Part shown: piece after piece, positions 33,650 through 44,498 of the stretch
Layout: each line of letters starts with the position of its first letter
How positions within the stretch are numbered: the stretch's first letter is position 1
Notes under the pieces: model-generated
Database searches by the model: none
What the model was told of the DNA's origin: nothing
What the model saw: only the letters and a program-made list of their open reading frames with translations
Assembly: GCA_019055375.1 (NCBI GenBank)
Contig: JAHQIW010004271.1
Span: 396,370-460,369 of the forward strand
DNA: 64,000 bases
Direction: 5' to 3'
Source: Parelaphostrongylus tenuis
Taxonomy: Eukaryota; Nematoda; Chromadorea; Rhabditida; Metastrongylidae
Program-made: the position numbers and the translations under genes

Positions 33650-35665
33650 CTGAAAACGAACAAGCCGAGAAGCAGAATTATGGACTACTAAATAAATACC
33701 GAGCTTGGTACAGGTAGAAATCGTGCTCCAGTGGCACGCTCCACTAAAGGGCCAGCCACGCTGTGATCAGTTAGTCTTGAAACGGCTGAAGGAGGTCTTA
33801 ATTTTCATCTTAGGTATGCAAATTGTCGTACATAAGTCATCCACCGTGCTGGCGAAGTACTAAGAAGCTGTGGAGCTATGGTCGAAATAATTTTGATGTC
33901 AGGGCATCCACACGGATTGAACTACCTTTTGTAGCCAAGAGGCAACACGATGCATCAAGCCACTTGAAAATGTCTTCTATTAGTAACTACATCGGTCACG
34001 CCACTATATTGCTGCTGAATCAACAATTTATTTCCATTGATCACGATTGAAAGGAAAAGCTGCTTGGAATGATAAACGGTCAAATGAGTAGAGTTCGCCT
34101 GAATCGTCAAAAGACAATTTCGCTTCTACCGCTAAACTTATTTTCCTCCACGTCCAAAGAGGACTAGGTAGATCTTTAGAAAAAAAGGTTCCTTCCAGTT
34201 AGTGAAAATAAAGTGCAGTACTCTACGGGCCCTATGAGGACTTCAACTTTTGTGTTTGATAGGCTACCAAGTGAGTACAAAAGTCAAAAGATATCAAACT
34301 TTACTAGTATGATTATTCGTTTGGAAACAATTTGTATTGAAGTCGATTCGCACCGTCACTGTGATAGTTTAAGATGTAAATATGATAAGAAACTACATTG
34401 GCCCGTTTAGCAGGTCTCTATCTTTTTCCCTTTCTTATTTTGAGACGACGATTTTCTCATTAACTAGAAACAAAACAACCAGATTAATTCTATGTTACGA
34501 GCGGATCAGTCCTTGCGTCCGAGAGATGAAGGAAGAGAAAGATCGTATGAATCTTTATACCTTACACTTATCAACTATCCAGCCACTTCTCAAACCCCTT
34601 TATAAATTGTCAGCGGCATAGAAACAGATTAATCATGATAGAATTATATTCATCCCGAGTATAACCACACGATTACTATTACTGAAATACGAGCAAAACT
34701 TGTAATCCGATGCTTTCATGGGACGAACTCAAATCACCACCATACCTTTGCGGGGCAGCGCGCTCAAACGACACCATCAAAGCCTTTGCCCAGCCAGAAA
34801 GGCAACGTTTGAGTCTATTCGGTGGTCGTCGGATTGACCTGAGAAGCACAGATCGGCATTTAATCTTTATTTAGCTGAAACTATTAATTAAATCACAATT
34901 TCAACGCCCATTTATGCTTCCTAAATCAATCTCGTACGTGTGAATGCTGACACCATCGGAAACGTTAAAATACGATTGAGAGCAAGGCAGAGCGAATCGT
35001 CGATCGTACCGCGGGAGCGCGCTTGGCATCGCACACATCAGGATCCAAGATTTGTTAGTATCGTAGCTTTGTTGTGGTTATAGTTCACATCGCACCCCGT
35101 CGATAAGAAAAAAACTAAGCAGTAGATAAAAGGTACTTTTCCGTTATCCTTACCATGTCTCGATCCTTCAGAAAAAGCTTACTATTTTCTGTGTTTTTTG
35201 ACTTTTGGGTAACCACTCAGAAGTTTTTATAAAAAAAATTTGAATCGTTTACTTCATTTGTGTAAAGGCCTTGATTTTGCGATGAAAGAGCGTAAATGCA
35301 ATGTTGTTTATTATTTGAACATTTCTTGCTGACCAAAACTTTTTCTTTAGAGTTTCAACAAGCAATTGATAGATCAAATCTCAGGTTTTTTTTGAAACGA
35401 ACTTATTGATGTGTTATAGCAGCCAAAAGAAGATGGGATTTTCGCAAAATTGGATCACTCCTATTATCCACGCCTCTGTTGATATCTTGAGAAAAACCCA
35501 ACTTTTGTTTGTTCTCCAAGTTTTGACCATCATTCAATAGACTTAATCTCGAGAATTGCATCGGTGCATTTTGTTTTCAATATGGCTGCATTATTGTGCT
35601 ACAAGACCAAAAAAAATAATGTTTCTCAATGAGATATTTCTCGCTGAACAAAGATTGTCCTTTGA
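33650..35665. other. intronic DNA, no feature recognised
   Basis: AT-rich, with frames up to about 80 codons. No motif, splice-bounded exon or window-internal repeat was identified. Confidence 0.4.
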
Positions 35666-35670
35666 ACTTT

Positions 35671-35724
35671 CAGCAGCGATTCGATTGCTTAGATTATGCG
35701 GATGATATTGTCCTTGTTTTGTGA
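35671..35724 (+). pseudogene. Tiny reverse-transcriptase fragment
   Basis: QQRFDCLDYADDIVLVL and then a stop. YADD flanked by hydrophobic residues is the catalytic RT box of non-LTR elements. No flanking RT blocks are convincing, so this may be a short relic. Confidence 0.4.
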
Positions 35725-35729
35725 AAGGA

Positions 35730-36590
35730 AAGTTTTTATTGCGCTTTAGCTGCTGAAATGATATTAAGTTTCGCGCAGCGCGAGGTCGGCTTCAAGCACC
35801 TCGTTTTGCAGGCATGTGGATAGGTTTTTGGCATATTAGCGCCAAACCAACACGCTTTTACCTGCATGTGAACAAGATTTCGCAATAAGCGACACCAATC
35901 CACTCCACATCGTTTACCTGTCAATTGTTTTCTGCTGGTTTTCATCGAGTTCCCTCAATTATGAACCTTTATGTTTCACCAAATAATGAAAAAGACGCAG
36001 CCATGTTCCTAAAAAAACATGGCGTGTTGCAAATCGGACGTCTGAGCAAGAAAAGTTATCGAATAATGCTTGAGTTTGATTCACAGATCTTTTGACGATG
36101 TTACGAGCACGTTTTGAAGAAGCCTCTTCGTCAAGAGACGCCCTACGCGCCGCGTGCGAAACCCAATTTTCTTTTGATTGTACTAAGAAGACTGTTTCAA
36201 AAATCAAAGACATCACTGGAGTCTCTCAGATTCGATCTATCGATTATTCCGGAAAAGTCTAAGGAATTATGTCCTTGAATTGCTCTATCGGATGATTATT
36301 CAAACACTGGAAAAAAAACCCTTTTTTGAATGGAAACAGGGTGCGGATGATGCAGATAATCCAGTTTTGCGAAACTTCTTATTTTGGATGTCACAGCGCA
36401 ATATCAAGTCCATTTCAAAAACCAAATATATCATTGGAATCCCCAGAATTTGATCTATCGATTGACTGCCAAAACTACTAAGAAAAGCCATGGTTTGCGA
36501 AGAATGTTTGAGTGGAAAACAAAATTTTATTACCGCTTTTTCAGCGCAATTATGAAGACTTTTCAAAAATAAGACACACTATTCAAATTC
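35730..36590. other. intronic DNA with unassigned frames
   Basis: An 85-codon minus-strand frame (35959-36216) includes SKENWVSHAARRASLDEEAS and has a non-repetitive composition, but no domain is recognised. Two partly similar segments share GATCTATCGATT at 36232 and 36450. Confidence 0.3.
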
Positions 36591-36593
36591 TTA

Positions 36594-36893
36594 GAGCGCA
36601 TGTGGCGCAGTGATTAGAGGTGCTCTGCGGCGCACACGAGGTCTATGGTTTGATCTAGCGCTCATGGCTCACCAAGCCATCCATCCAGGGTCGGTAAATC
36701 GGTACCAGATTAGTCTTACTTGGCTATGAGGTTAAGCAGCACTGACTCGGCTCAACGGGAAGCCACCGCGAGTCATTGTAAAGGCCAGATATGCATTTAA
36801 TCATCTCAGACGAAGTTAGGAATCTAAGACGATTGCATGGCGCATCCTTCAGGGATTAATCAATGCAGAGAGCTATATCCTTTTATCCTTTTC
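36594..36893 (+). mobile_element. tRNA-derived SINE, copy S4
   Basis: The head starts GAGCGCATGTGGCGCAGTGA with A box TGGCGCAGTGA and a decayed B box GGTTTGATCTA. The body has CCATCCATCC and AAGCAGCACTGACTCGG, and the tail is TATCCTTTTATCC. It sits in the long intron of the RA-domain gene, antisense to that gene. Confidence 0.8.
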
Positions 36894-36899
36894 TTTAAG

Positions 36900-37270
36900 T
36901 TCTTGGAAATTTAAACTATCGAATGAATACTTGAACAACGAAAACGACCAAAAAATGCGTTTTTTTCCCAAGAGGTCGAAACGGAGTACGGATAACGGAA
37001 AAGTACCGATACAAAAGCTAAAGTCCACTTGTTTCATCATCTGAGACTTCATCAGAAATGGGATTGAATAAGCGCCTACGAAGCTTAGGTTAAAAGCATC
37101 TTGAAATGAAGATTATATTAATATAAACAAGTTTGACGACATTTTGTGGCATCATTCATGATCATAATCGACTCCATTAGAGTGGACTTGTTTAAGGCCT
37201 GAAAAAATTGTCAGCACTGATTAGGAACTCATTGTAGGCGCCGTTGTGAAGCGTTGAAATTAAATGACAC
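36900..37270. other. intronic DNA, no feature recognised
   Basis: No coding or repeat signal was seen. Confidence 0.4.
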
Positions 37271-37390
37271 TTTAAACTGACTTTTGGTTCGAGTGCTTTC
37301 TTAAGACTACAGCTCGAATTTTAGTATTCCTGATAATTATTTTTGAGCCACGCGTTTCAGTGGTCTGTTAAATGGGCTTACTTACAGAGT

Positions 37391-37431
37391 CCGATACACG
37401 TGTTTCGATCTTGCGATCTCGTCAGTCGGGC
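37391..37431 (-). ncRNA. Hammerhead ribozyme with intact core, H2 left arm
   Basis: Minus strand, 5' to 3': GCCCGA (stem I), CUGACGA core (complement of 37419-37425), stem II GAUC-GCAA-GAUC with a GNRA tetraloop, GAAA, stem III C-ACGU-G, UA, then UCGG pairing with CCGA. The cleavage triplet is GUA. All conserved positions of the type I hammerhead are present. Stem III has only two pairs (A-U, C-G), as in other minimal retroelement hammerheads. It is sense-oriented within the intron of the RA-domain gene. Confidence 0.75.
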
Positions 37432-37894
37432 ATTTACCCCTTCATCTTTTTTCCCAATCCTGTGTGGGTGCTCCAGTCCTCATAATAAGAGTTAGTGACG
37501 ATGAACATTTTACACTCTATGTGCAGTGAAATTATCAACGAACCCAGAGTGCTGCACACTCGATCGTTCTTAGCTAGTATATTTAATATATCATATATTT
37601 CGTTTCGAGTGTTTTCTTAGGACCTCATAAGTCAGACCATTTGAAGGACCACTGACATGCGTAGCTCAAAAATAATTATCAGGCAATTAAAATTTGAGCT
37701 GTGGTCTTAAGAAAACACTCGAAACAAAAGATAGATATATTGAATATACCGGCCAAGAGCAATCGAGTGAACAACACTCTGTGTTCGGTAATGATTTCAC
37801 TTGACACAGAGTGCAAAATGTTCGACGTCGCTAGGTCATAGTGTGGGACCGGAGCACCCATACAGGATTGGTAAAAAGACGAAAGAATAACTAC

Positions 37895-37933
37895 CCGACT
37901 GACGAGATCGCTAGATCGAAACACATGTATCGG
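37895..37933 (+). ncRNA. Hammerhead ribozyme with intact core, H2 right arm
   Basis: CCGA at 37895-37898 pairs with TCGG at 37930-37933 (stem I). CUGACGA is at 37899-37905, stem II GAUC-GCUA-GAUC at 37906-37917 and GAAA at 37918-37921. C-ACAU-G forms the minimal stem III at 37922-37927, and UA completes a GUA cleavage triplet. The sequence differs from the left-arm copy at stem II loop and stem III loop positions only, so substitutions spare the core. Confidence 0.75.
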
Positions 37934-38020
37934 ATTCTATAAGTCAGCCCATTTAACAGACCACTGACATGCGTGGCTCAAAAATAATTGTCAGGCATCT
38001 TGAAACTGCTGCAAATTAAA

Positions 38021-38315
38021 CATGGAAGGGCGAGTGTTTTCAGTAAAGTCACTCAAGTTCTTACCATCTCCTTTCGTCTCATTTGAGTCTTAACTTTCCG
38101 CTAATTGAATATATTTATGAAAAAAAAATTTGGCGCGGGGCAGGTTTGATAGCGAAAAATCCCATCACAATGCATTTAAGATTTTCACATAGTTAATGCA
38201 CATAAAGAAAAAACCAACCATTGGCGGCTTATTCACACAAAACTTTCAATGTATCCAAATTCTTACTTTGAAATTGCAAATCATCTAACTTCTGCTTTAT
38301 GCGCATCACACTATT
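38021..38315. other. intronic DNA, no feature recognised
   Basis: AT-rich spacer with no signal. Confidence 0.4.
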
Positions 38316-38319
38316 TGTG

Positions 38320-38530
38320 AACTGAGCGGATACCCAGTACTTCTAGCATTCAATTCGTCTCCTTGCATTCATCGTTTGATCGAGGATTTGCCCCTTTTAT
38401 GAATGCCATATACTGTTGAGCAAATCTCCTGGCAAAAATAGTCAGGCTGAGGCGTTCCGTAGGGCGCTCGTTATTGGCTGTCGAAAAGCGTTAAGTGGTA
38501 GGAGATCAAATCCGCGTTGAGCATCAGTAG
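38320..38530. repeat. Dispersed repeat R4, copy b
   Basis: Shares GCGGATACCCAGTACTTCTA with copy a, and GAGGATTTG then TTTTATGAATGCCATA with copy c at 60195-60330 (GAGGATTTATC, TTCATAAATGCCATA). The 3' part GGCGTTCCGTAGGGCG is also in copy a. The minus strand of the shared part starts MAFIKGANP in this copy and MAFMKTINP in copy c, which hints at an old coding segment. Confidence 0.5.
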
Positions 38531-38539
38531 TCACTTAGC

Positions 38540-39320
38540 AGCCCACCTCCCCTCTGAAAACTTTACAAGACATTAACCCTCAAAAGGAGTCAAGCAGAGA
38601 AACGATTTGATTAGATCTGTTCGAATGAGGAAGAAGTCACAGTGTTAGCGCCGCTCTTTCATTGATTTAATCAGACCCTGACCATCGAATCTGATAAACA
38701 AGTCACAGTTCAACATTCCTGCTTAGCCTTAGCTTACACCCACATAATGAAATATGATGCTGAACAGACAACCAAGTCTATAGCGCAAAATATTATATAT
38801 CATTCAAAGAGTTTACTCCAGCGAAGTTCTCGTCAACATTTCGAAACCGCTAGAAACGCAAAGTACACTGGTCATGCTAGTCATCTAGGCCAAAAAACAT
38901 TTGAATAAAATATCAGACAGAATGACACTCCGTAATATCTCAGTGAAGACTTTTCTGCACAGTAAAAAATCTTTTTCTCTGCTTTTGTAGGAAGTCTGGA
39001 TTAAAGCGAACCAAAGGGAAGAATCTCTGAGCACGATGAAGAAGACTAAAGGTATGAACATCGTCGTAAGCACTAGGTGGGGAGAATGTTTCTCTAAAAA
39101 CCTTTCAAGGTATAGAGATCAATAGAACAAGATTGATGACAAGTTTCACGACTTCGTGGGAACAAATTTTAGAGTTGCTCCTCTCAACTTTGGTGTAATT
39201 GCTGTGAAGTTCTTATTGTTTTGAGTTCTTCGCAACAAATTGAACAACTGTAATACGAATAGTGAGCTTAATCACTTCAAGCAAGTCCTACCTAATCAGT
39301 GCGAAAAAAGATGAGAATGG
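38540..39320. other. intronic DNA, no feature recognised
   Basis: 5' part of the long intron, with no repeat or exon signal seen. Confidence 0.4.
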
Positions 39321-39326
39321 TCATAC

Positions 39327-39417
39327 CTGTGGTGAGATATTGTGATCATGCACTCTCACAAGTGTACCAACAGACGTCATATGAAGTATAAATCGTGACA
39401 TATTGGTCGGATGACAC
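39327..39417 (-). CDS. RA-domain protein, linker exon between RA domains
   Basis: Acceptor TTTTTTCTTCACAG and donor CAG/GTATGA bound 91 nt. Joined in phase to the previous exon it reads CHPTNMSRFILHMTSVGTLV then RVHDHNISPQ. The first part closes RA1 (basic, MSRF-IL strand), and VGTLVRVHDHNISPQ begins the first strand of RA2, completed by the exon at 31512. The phases agree at both ends (codon split after two bases upstream, phase 0 downstream), which strongly supports the model despite the 7.8-kb intron that follows. Confidence 0.75.
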
Positions 39418-39634
39418 CTGTGAAGAAAAAATAGTCGATTCGCCCTAACCACGGTATGCTCGAACTTGGTGGTGACGAGTAAGCAACCTACGATTTACTT
39501 TGAAGATTCCCATGATATTACATTTCGTACGTCAAAATAAAATAAACTTCCATTTCGAAAGTTATATGAAACCATACACATGGCTTCACGGATAGCTTTA
39601 TTCACCGAGGCCTTACTCTTTAATTGCAACATAC

Positions 39635-39714
39635 CTCTGCAATTCAAGAGGTCTAGCGGTGTGATCGAGCCTTAAAATCGTTTGCACTGGTTTGCCGTTG
39701 GCCTTGGTCGTGAC
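39635..39714 (-). CDS. RA-domain protein, end of first RA domain
   Basis: An 80-nt exon with acceptor TTTGTTTAG and donor CAGAG/GTATGT. It reads VTTKANGKPVQTILRLDHTA then RPLELQR. The pattern R-L-D-H-T-A-R-P-L-E-L-Q is the conserved end of RA domains (family consensus L-D-x-x-E-R-P-L-x-L-Q). It continues in phase from the exon at 39877-40035 and leaves two bases for the next codon. Confidence 0.8.
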
Positions 39715-39876
39715 CTAAACAAATCAACCCTACTTAACCCTTCTCAAGCAAGAACTATTAGGCTGTGAATCAATAATGACAAGTTTTAGAGCTATATTTT
39801 AGAGATAAACTGAAACCAAATGTGCTTCCGAGAAAATTTTTCTCACATATATCAGTTAACGGTAAAAATTGCCCAC

Positions 39877-40035
39877 CTCCATCCACAGTTCGAATAAGTT
39901 CGTATCCCGGCACGAAATCTTGAATTTACTCAGTACGGTGTCGATTACTGAACGCGATGTGCATTGAGTGGACAAACGAATCGTCTTATAATCGGTGCAT
40001 GCCTTCACGTTATTTGTGTAGACGCGTAGCGTTCC
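39877..40035 (-). CDS. RA-domain protein, core of first RA domain
   Basis: A 159-nt exon (53 codons) with acceptor ATTTTTCAG and donor GAG/GTGGGC. GTLRVYTNNVKACTDYKTIR forms the first two strands of an RA fold, TSRSVIDTVLSKFKI the helix, and NLFELWME the next strand. The basic residues in VKACTDYK lie where RA domains contact the Ras switch region. The product is likely a cytoplasmic effector or adaptor of a Ras or Rap GTPase. Composition and codon use differ clearly from the AT-rich surroundings. Confidence 0.85.
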
Positions 40036-40542
40036 CTGAAAAATCAGGAGTGATTGGGGGTGACAGATCGGCTATTGTACTTCAAGAGGGTGCGCCACGC
40101 CATCTGAACATCGCCACTCTGACGTGACATCTCATTTGAATAATCGCGTGATTTGCATAATCCCAACGATTTGTGACCGTTACAAGGAACTACCCTCAAT
40201 TCGATAACTGGCAGACATTCTCATAAACTGTATTGCAAAAAATCTAGCACAATTTTGAGAGCGCACTAACTGCCTCTTTACAAGGATTCTCGCCAGTGCT
40301 AACAAAACTGCTTCGGTATGATTTCGGGTTTGTGACAGATAGCTGATCGCCGTTTTCATTCGCAAACTCGTAATTTTACAAAATATTAGAATTTTTATTT
40401 GTGTTACTATTAATAAATATAATTATAGAGATCGAAAGTTGAAAACCCCCTAAAGAGTTTATTCGAACGAACGAATGGGTAGTTGACTGATTGAAGAAAT
40501 AATAAGAGAATGTTGGAACGTCGTTTCTAAAGCATCACCAAC

Positions 40543-40690
40543 CCAGTCACCATCTGAGTTCGCGCTGTCCACTGAGCTTAACGACGCCAATGAATTGCTT
40601 CTGCTCGTCAATGTGGTGTCATGAGTTGACGACGACGGACTACCGTATGGTGATGGACGACTGATTGCTCTCACTTGATATTTAAGCATT
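40543..40690 (-). CDS. RA-domain protein, serine-rich exon
   Basis: Acceptor GAAATTCCAG precedes 148 nt that end at a weak donor TGG/GTTGGT, the only donor I find that keeps phase with the RA1 exon. It reads MLKYQVRAISRPSPYGSPSS, then STHDTTLTSRSNSLASLSSV and DSANSDGDW. Low-complexity Ser/Pro segments of this kind commonly precede RA domains and may be phosphorylated. The frame stays open past the proposed donor to about 40459, so the donor is uncertain, and the initiator Met could be the one at 40687-40689. Confidence 0.55.
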
Positions 40691-40699
40691 CTGGAATTT

Positions 40700-42515
40700 C
40701 GAATTACGTAACATGTAGATAAGTAGATGCCATAGCAACGGTTCTTCTCATTCATCGTTTAGGATCGCGCGAATAAAAAGCGAAAAATACATACCAAGAT
40801 AAAGTGAAAAATTATTAACAATGGCTGATTTCAAAATCTCTGAGAGAGAAAGTGAACAAGTAATCTCTTTAGATTAAACAAATATTGTCATTATTTTAAT
40901 CTATACACTATTGAGAAATTATAGTCTCGCAGATATTGAAACATATTGACACAAATTCTAAGAAAACCAAGCGTAATAGCAATTTTCAAGCTCAATAACG
41001 AACGTATTATGCGTATAGGAGAGGTTAACGCTTCCATAATTATTCGATTACTTACTATTATTTTTGATTATTTGATTAATGCCAAGGATACCAAAAAGTC
41101 GGTCATGGGAATAACATTCTTAGTTTATAGAAAGCAAGCTTGATTGGGTAATACGAATCACACAAAGATAGCAGGTGTGTCACGCACATCTATGTACGTC
41201 GATTTTCAGATCGCTAAAATCTTCTAGAACCTCTTGATCGGACGCCGTTGAGCATACAGAGTAGCAATTTCTTTCATGATAAAACGAAGTAGTGGGCAAA
41301 CAATCTAAACGATGGTGGTAGAAGCCTTGGAAAACAAACAATACAACTAATGGAGTGTGACTGAGATTTGTTAATCCGTTGGCGTGACGTTTTACACCAT
41401 CTTCTTGGTTCTGAAGTGTTGTGGAACGGTGCAACCAAACACTGGCTGGAAGCAAATTTCAGTGATTTCATGAAGGAACCTTCAAGTTTTGAGTAATCAG
41501 CCACTTGACGAGCACAAAATTTTGTGAAAATGAGGCCTGCCCTTTCTGAAGGGTGTCTCACGCAAGTCGTGCAAGCGAATTATATATTTGTTGTTATATC
41601 GAACTCTATGTTTGTGTGCTAATGCCCTAACATGAAACTGAACAACGATATGAATTTTCCAAGTTTGTCATCACACTTCGTCCAAGAACATGTGAAAATC
41701 TAACGCTTTCTGTGCGCCGAACTGCACAGTGCGCAGCAGGAATTTGTCATTTAAGATATTCACATAATCAAGAAGAAGTCCTCTATCTTCATTTGGAATC
41801 CGGTTATGAGTGAACTAACTCAGAAATCGATGCCGTCTTCAATAGTTTTTAGTCGCCGATTCGAGGAAACGGTCACGTGCGATTCATAAGAGTTTACATG
41901 AGCCGTATTAGCGCCTCTGGTTTAAAGATTCTCGTGATCCTAGGAATTCTATCGGTGAAAAAATCTTATCTGATTAGTAGCGCATCAACGTAATAGCAAA
42001 TATGCAATGCTTACAGCAATTTTGTGAAAACGAGATATTCTGCTAACTGAATCATAATTTTGTATATTTTGTATTATTAACTACCATTACAATATTATAA
42101 TACATATCAGACATAACTTGTTGAGTCTAAGAAAATGTAAAAATATGAATAATGAAAATGAGTGTTGAAGAGCTTGAAAATATCAACAAGAAGCTAATGA
42201 TATCCTTGTGGTGCAATTAATGTTTCACGACACATAAAAGGCATATCAGGAAACAACGGAGCAAAATACTGAGGTTTTCGAAAATAAGAATGACATCCAA
42301 TTCTTCATATGTAAACTTGAATGACCAACTGCCATAGAACGACCAGTAACCGTCCTCTGGATATTACGGAAAGGATAAATACTGCTTTCTGAAAGGATAA
42401 AAAAAAATTCATCATGCTGCTTAACTCGACATGAAATCAAAAGAGAGCTATGATTGAGTAAGATCTTAACGTCATTTTCGTTATTTTTTGCAGGTTTAAA
42501 AAAAGCCTCATAGCG
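40700..42515. other. no confident gene
   Basis: Overlapping minus-strand frames at 41180-41561 (91 and 95 codons) have no recognised domain. The rest is AT-rich. This may be intron or upstream region of the RA-domain gene. Confidence 0.35.
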
Positions 42516-42519
42516 GTAC

Positions 42520-42638
42520 GCAATGGGCACCGGACGTGGAACTGCCGCCATCTGCCGCAACTGAACGTCATCGGCCGATCCAACCCCTTTCGTAGTGGTT
42601 TTTGATATCGTTCCAGGCCCGCACACCATTCTCATGAA
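42520..42638 (-). CDS. Possible 5' exon of the RA-domain gene
   Basis: A frame starting MRMVCGPGTISKTTTKGVGS and continuing VQLRQMAAVPRPVPIA is more GC-rich than its surroundings. A GC/GTACCG donor after 42520 would be in phase with the serine-rich exon. Against it, the acceptor (GGGTCAG) is weak, and another frame of the same DNA reads HENGVRAWNDIKNHYERGW, equally protein-like. It may instead be part of a repeat or a different gene. Confidence 0.25.
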
Positions 42639-42835
42639 CTGACCCAGACTTATTTCTTCTTATGCAAAATTGTGCTAGGTGGTGCAGAAACGCTGATTAC
42701 CAGGTAAAAGTCGTGGATAAGTCAGCATCAATTTGAAAGTGTTGAAGATTGAAATGTTTGAGAAACGAAAACTTGGCTACAACACTGAACGTGTTACATT
42801 AACAAATAAAGCGATAATTTGAACATAAAACTTAC

Positions 42836-43021
42836 AAACTAGCACGGTTTTGCCCTGGCTATTTCCATCTAAGGCGAAAAAATGAACCATATAAAATGGT
42901 TTACGATATAAGGGACCATGTGCATTGTAGACAATCACACGTCGCCGAAATTTATTGCAATCTTTAGCTTTGTACAAACATTTCCAGCTCTTATCGGAGT
43001 TTAGTGACCGAAATAAAACCA
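42836..43021 (-). CDS. Possible internal exon, unknown gene
   Basis: Acceptor GGATTCCAG and a strong donor GTAAGTTTT bound 62 open codons containing NSDKSWKCLYKAKDCNKFRR and VHFFALDGNSQGKTVLV. No family is recognised. It lies 30 bp downstream of the stop of the next candidate exon, so the two cannot simply be joined. Confidence 0.25.
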
Positions 43022-43051
43022 CTGGAATCCACATATCTTTACCAACAGCAA

Positions 43052-43196
43052 TTATTTCTTTTTCTTCTCTCCCGTCAATGCTCGTATTCTAGACACAAAG
43101 CGACTGAGCAGTCGCAATTCATTAGAGGAGGATAAGATATTGTCCAAAATTTCCTCTAACGAAGCTAACATGGTAGCTAATTTGTCCTCATCGCTT
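43052..43196 (-). CDS. Candidate terminal exon of an unknown minus-strand gene
   Basis: An AG acceptor (GGGATAG) precedes SDEDKLATMLASLEEILDNI, then LSSSNELRLLSRFVSRIRAL and TGEKKKK with a stop at 43052-43054. Regular spacing of hydrophobic residues suggests an amphipathic helix or coiled coil, and the end is strongly basic. Upstream exons were not found. It lies about 400 bp upstream of the candidate 5' exon of the RA-domain gene on the same strand, a spacing seen in nematode operons, but that is speculation. Confidence 0.4.
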
Positions 43197-44102
43197 CTAT
43201 CCCATATTGACTTATACCAATCATAAAACCGTATCCATTAAATCTGATCTTCAACTCTTGAAAGCTATGCTTTTGTTTGAAAACAGTTGTCTCATCAAGT
43301 GCATAACTAGTTTCAATTTTAGTTATGATCATCCAAGCACCAGGAAATTGGCTATGCAAATTTCAACACCTAACGGACTGCCGCTTGTAGCGCAGTATCT
43401 ACGAGCATCGAAATCAGCCTATACTTCCCGTGGAACTCCGAAAAGGTGGGTTTCACTGGGACTTTTCAAGCGCTCATTTTATGTTCAATTTCTAAAAAGA
43501 AAATATGGAAAAGAAAAAAAAAGACGCCAAATGATAAGTTCGTATATAGTAACGGTGAAGATTCCAAGCTGGTGATTCATGCACAATTCAGCTCACAGTA
43601 TTGTCAGTGGTATAGTGGGACTTTTTCTAGAATTATACATCATAGAAACAGAAGTGGGCGCTTCATATGTGCTGCCAATTCTTGACGAACAGTAACGAAA
43701 CTCCAGAAAAAAAAAACAGCGCTTAGAGCTTTCCATGGAAAAAATGAAGGATATATCATAAGAACTAACATCATACGCTCACCCTAACGCTTTCTGATGG
43801 ATTCAGTGGCTGGAGTTAAGTGTTTTCTTTTCTCCCACAACTCAAATGGACTATGGAATAGCGGTGAAGAAGAACATCAGGCACATATTTGGAAAGAATA
43901 GTGTCTTTGATGTGGAACTAATCTGAACAGGCACATAAAATCAATGTTTTCTTCCTAACGACTGACAAAAAGTATCAAACAAGAAAGCCGACGGGGCGGT
44001 TAAGAGCAACCATGTCACTAGGATTCGTTGTGCGTTTCTCTAATAGAGGGCTTGGTGGGTGCGTGATTACGGTAAAATACGTGGAGATGTATAATTAGGC
44101 AA

Positions 44103-44162
44103 AAAAGGTAGGAGCAAGCAAGTCTTCAATGGAAAAGGTAGGAACAAGCAAGTCTTTAATCA
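44103..44162. repeat. 30-bp tandem duplication
   Basis: AAAAGGTAGGAGCAAGCAAG plus TCTTCAATGG is repeated next to itself with two changes. Confidence 0.7.
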
Positions 44163-44498
44163 AAGGAAAATAAAGAAAAATAGGGAAGACGGCCAGAAAA
44201 ATGATCACGATGGTATTTCGGTCGTGTAAAGTGTAAGTGCCTATCAGCAAAAGGATTATTGCCATCAGCCATCCTCACATTACCATCTTTTCAGTTCTCA
44301 ACCGCATACTTTTTCTGTCCAAAGCTAAATATTTGCTTAGAATTCCACTTACATCTCGCAAACTGTTGGATTTCAACGACGACTTTTTGGACAAATAGTA
44401 TCTGCTGCAGCCTTGAAGCGATGTATCATCGCCAAGTTGAAACGAGAGCAGAGTCTAGCGGTGTGAGGTCAATAAAATTGATTGGAAGTGTATCGAAT

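Larger units (their letters stand above)
37275..38020. repeat. Palindromic hammerhead repeat, copy H2
   Basis: A roughly 745-bp near-palindrome centred close to 37650. The left arm runs from TCGAGTGCTTTCTTAAGAC through AATTATTTTTGAGCCACGCG and CAGTGGTCTGTTAAATGGGC. The right arm ends with the reverse complement of the same landmarks (GCCCATTTAACAGACCACTG, then GTGGCTCAAAAATAATT). A further reverse copy of the end segment lies in the middle (about 37627-37680), so the structure is two units head to head with an extra terminus. Each arm has a hammerhead with an intact core. No coding sequence is visible. It lies inside the intron of the RA-domain gene. Confidence 0.75.

Noticed and set aside
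43207..43575. 122-codon plus-strand frame
   Set aside because: It contains an exon-like middle (STPNGLPLVAQYLRASKSAY) ending at an AAG/GTGGGT site, but no acceptor, and the flanks are lysine-rich AT noise. Left uncalled.
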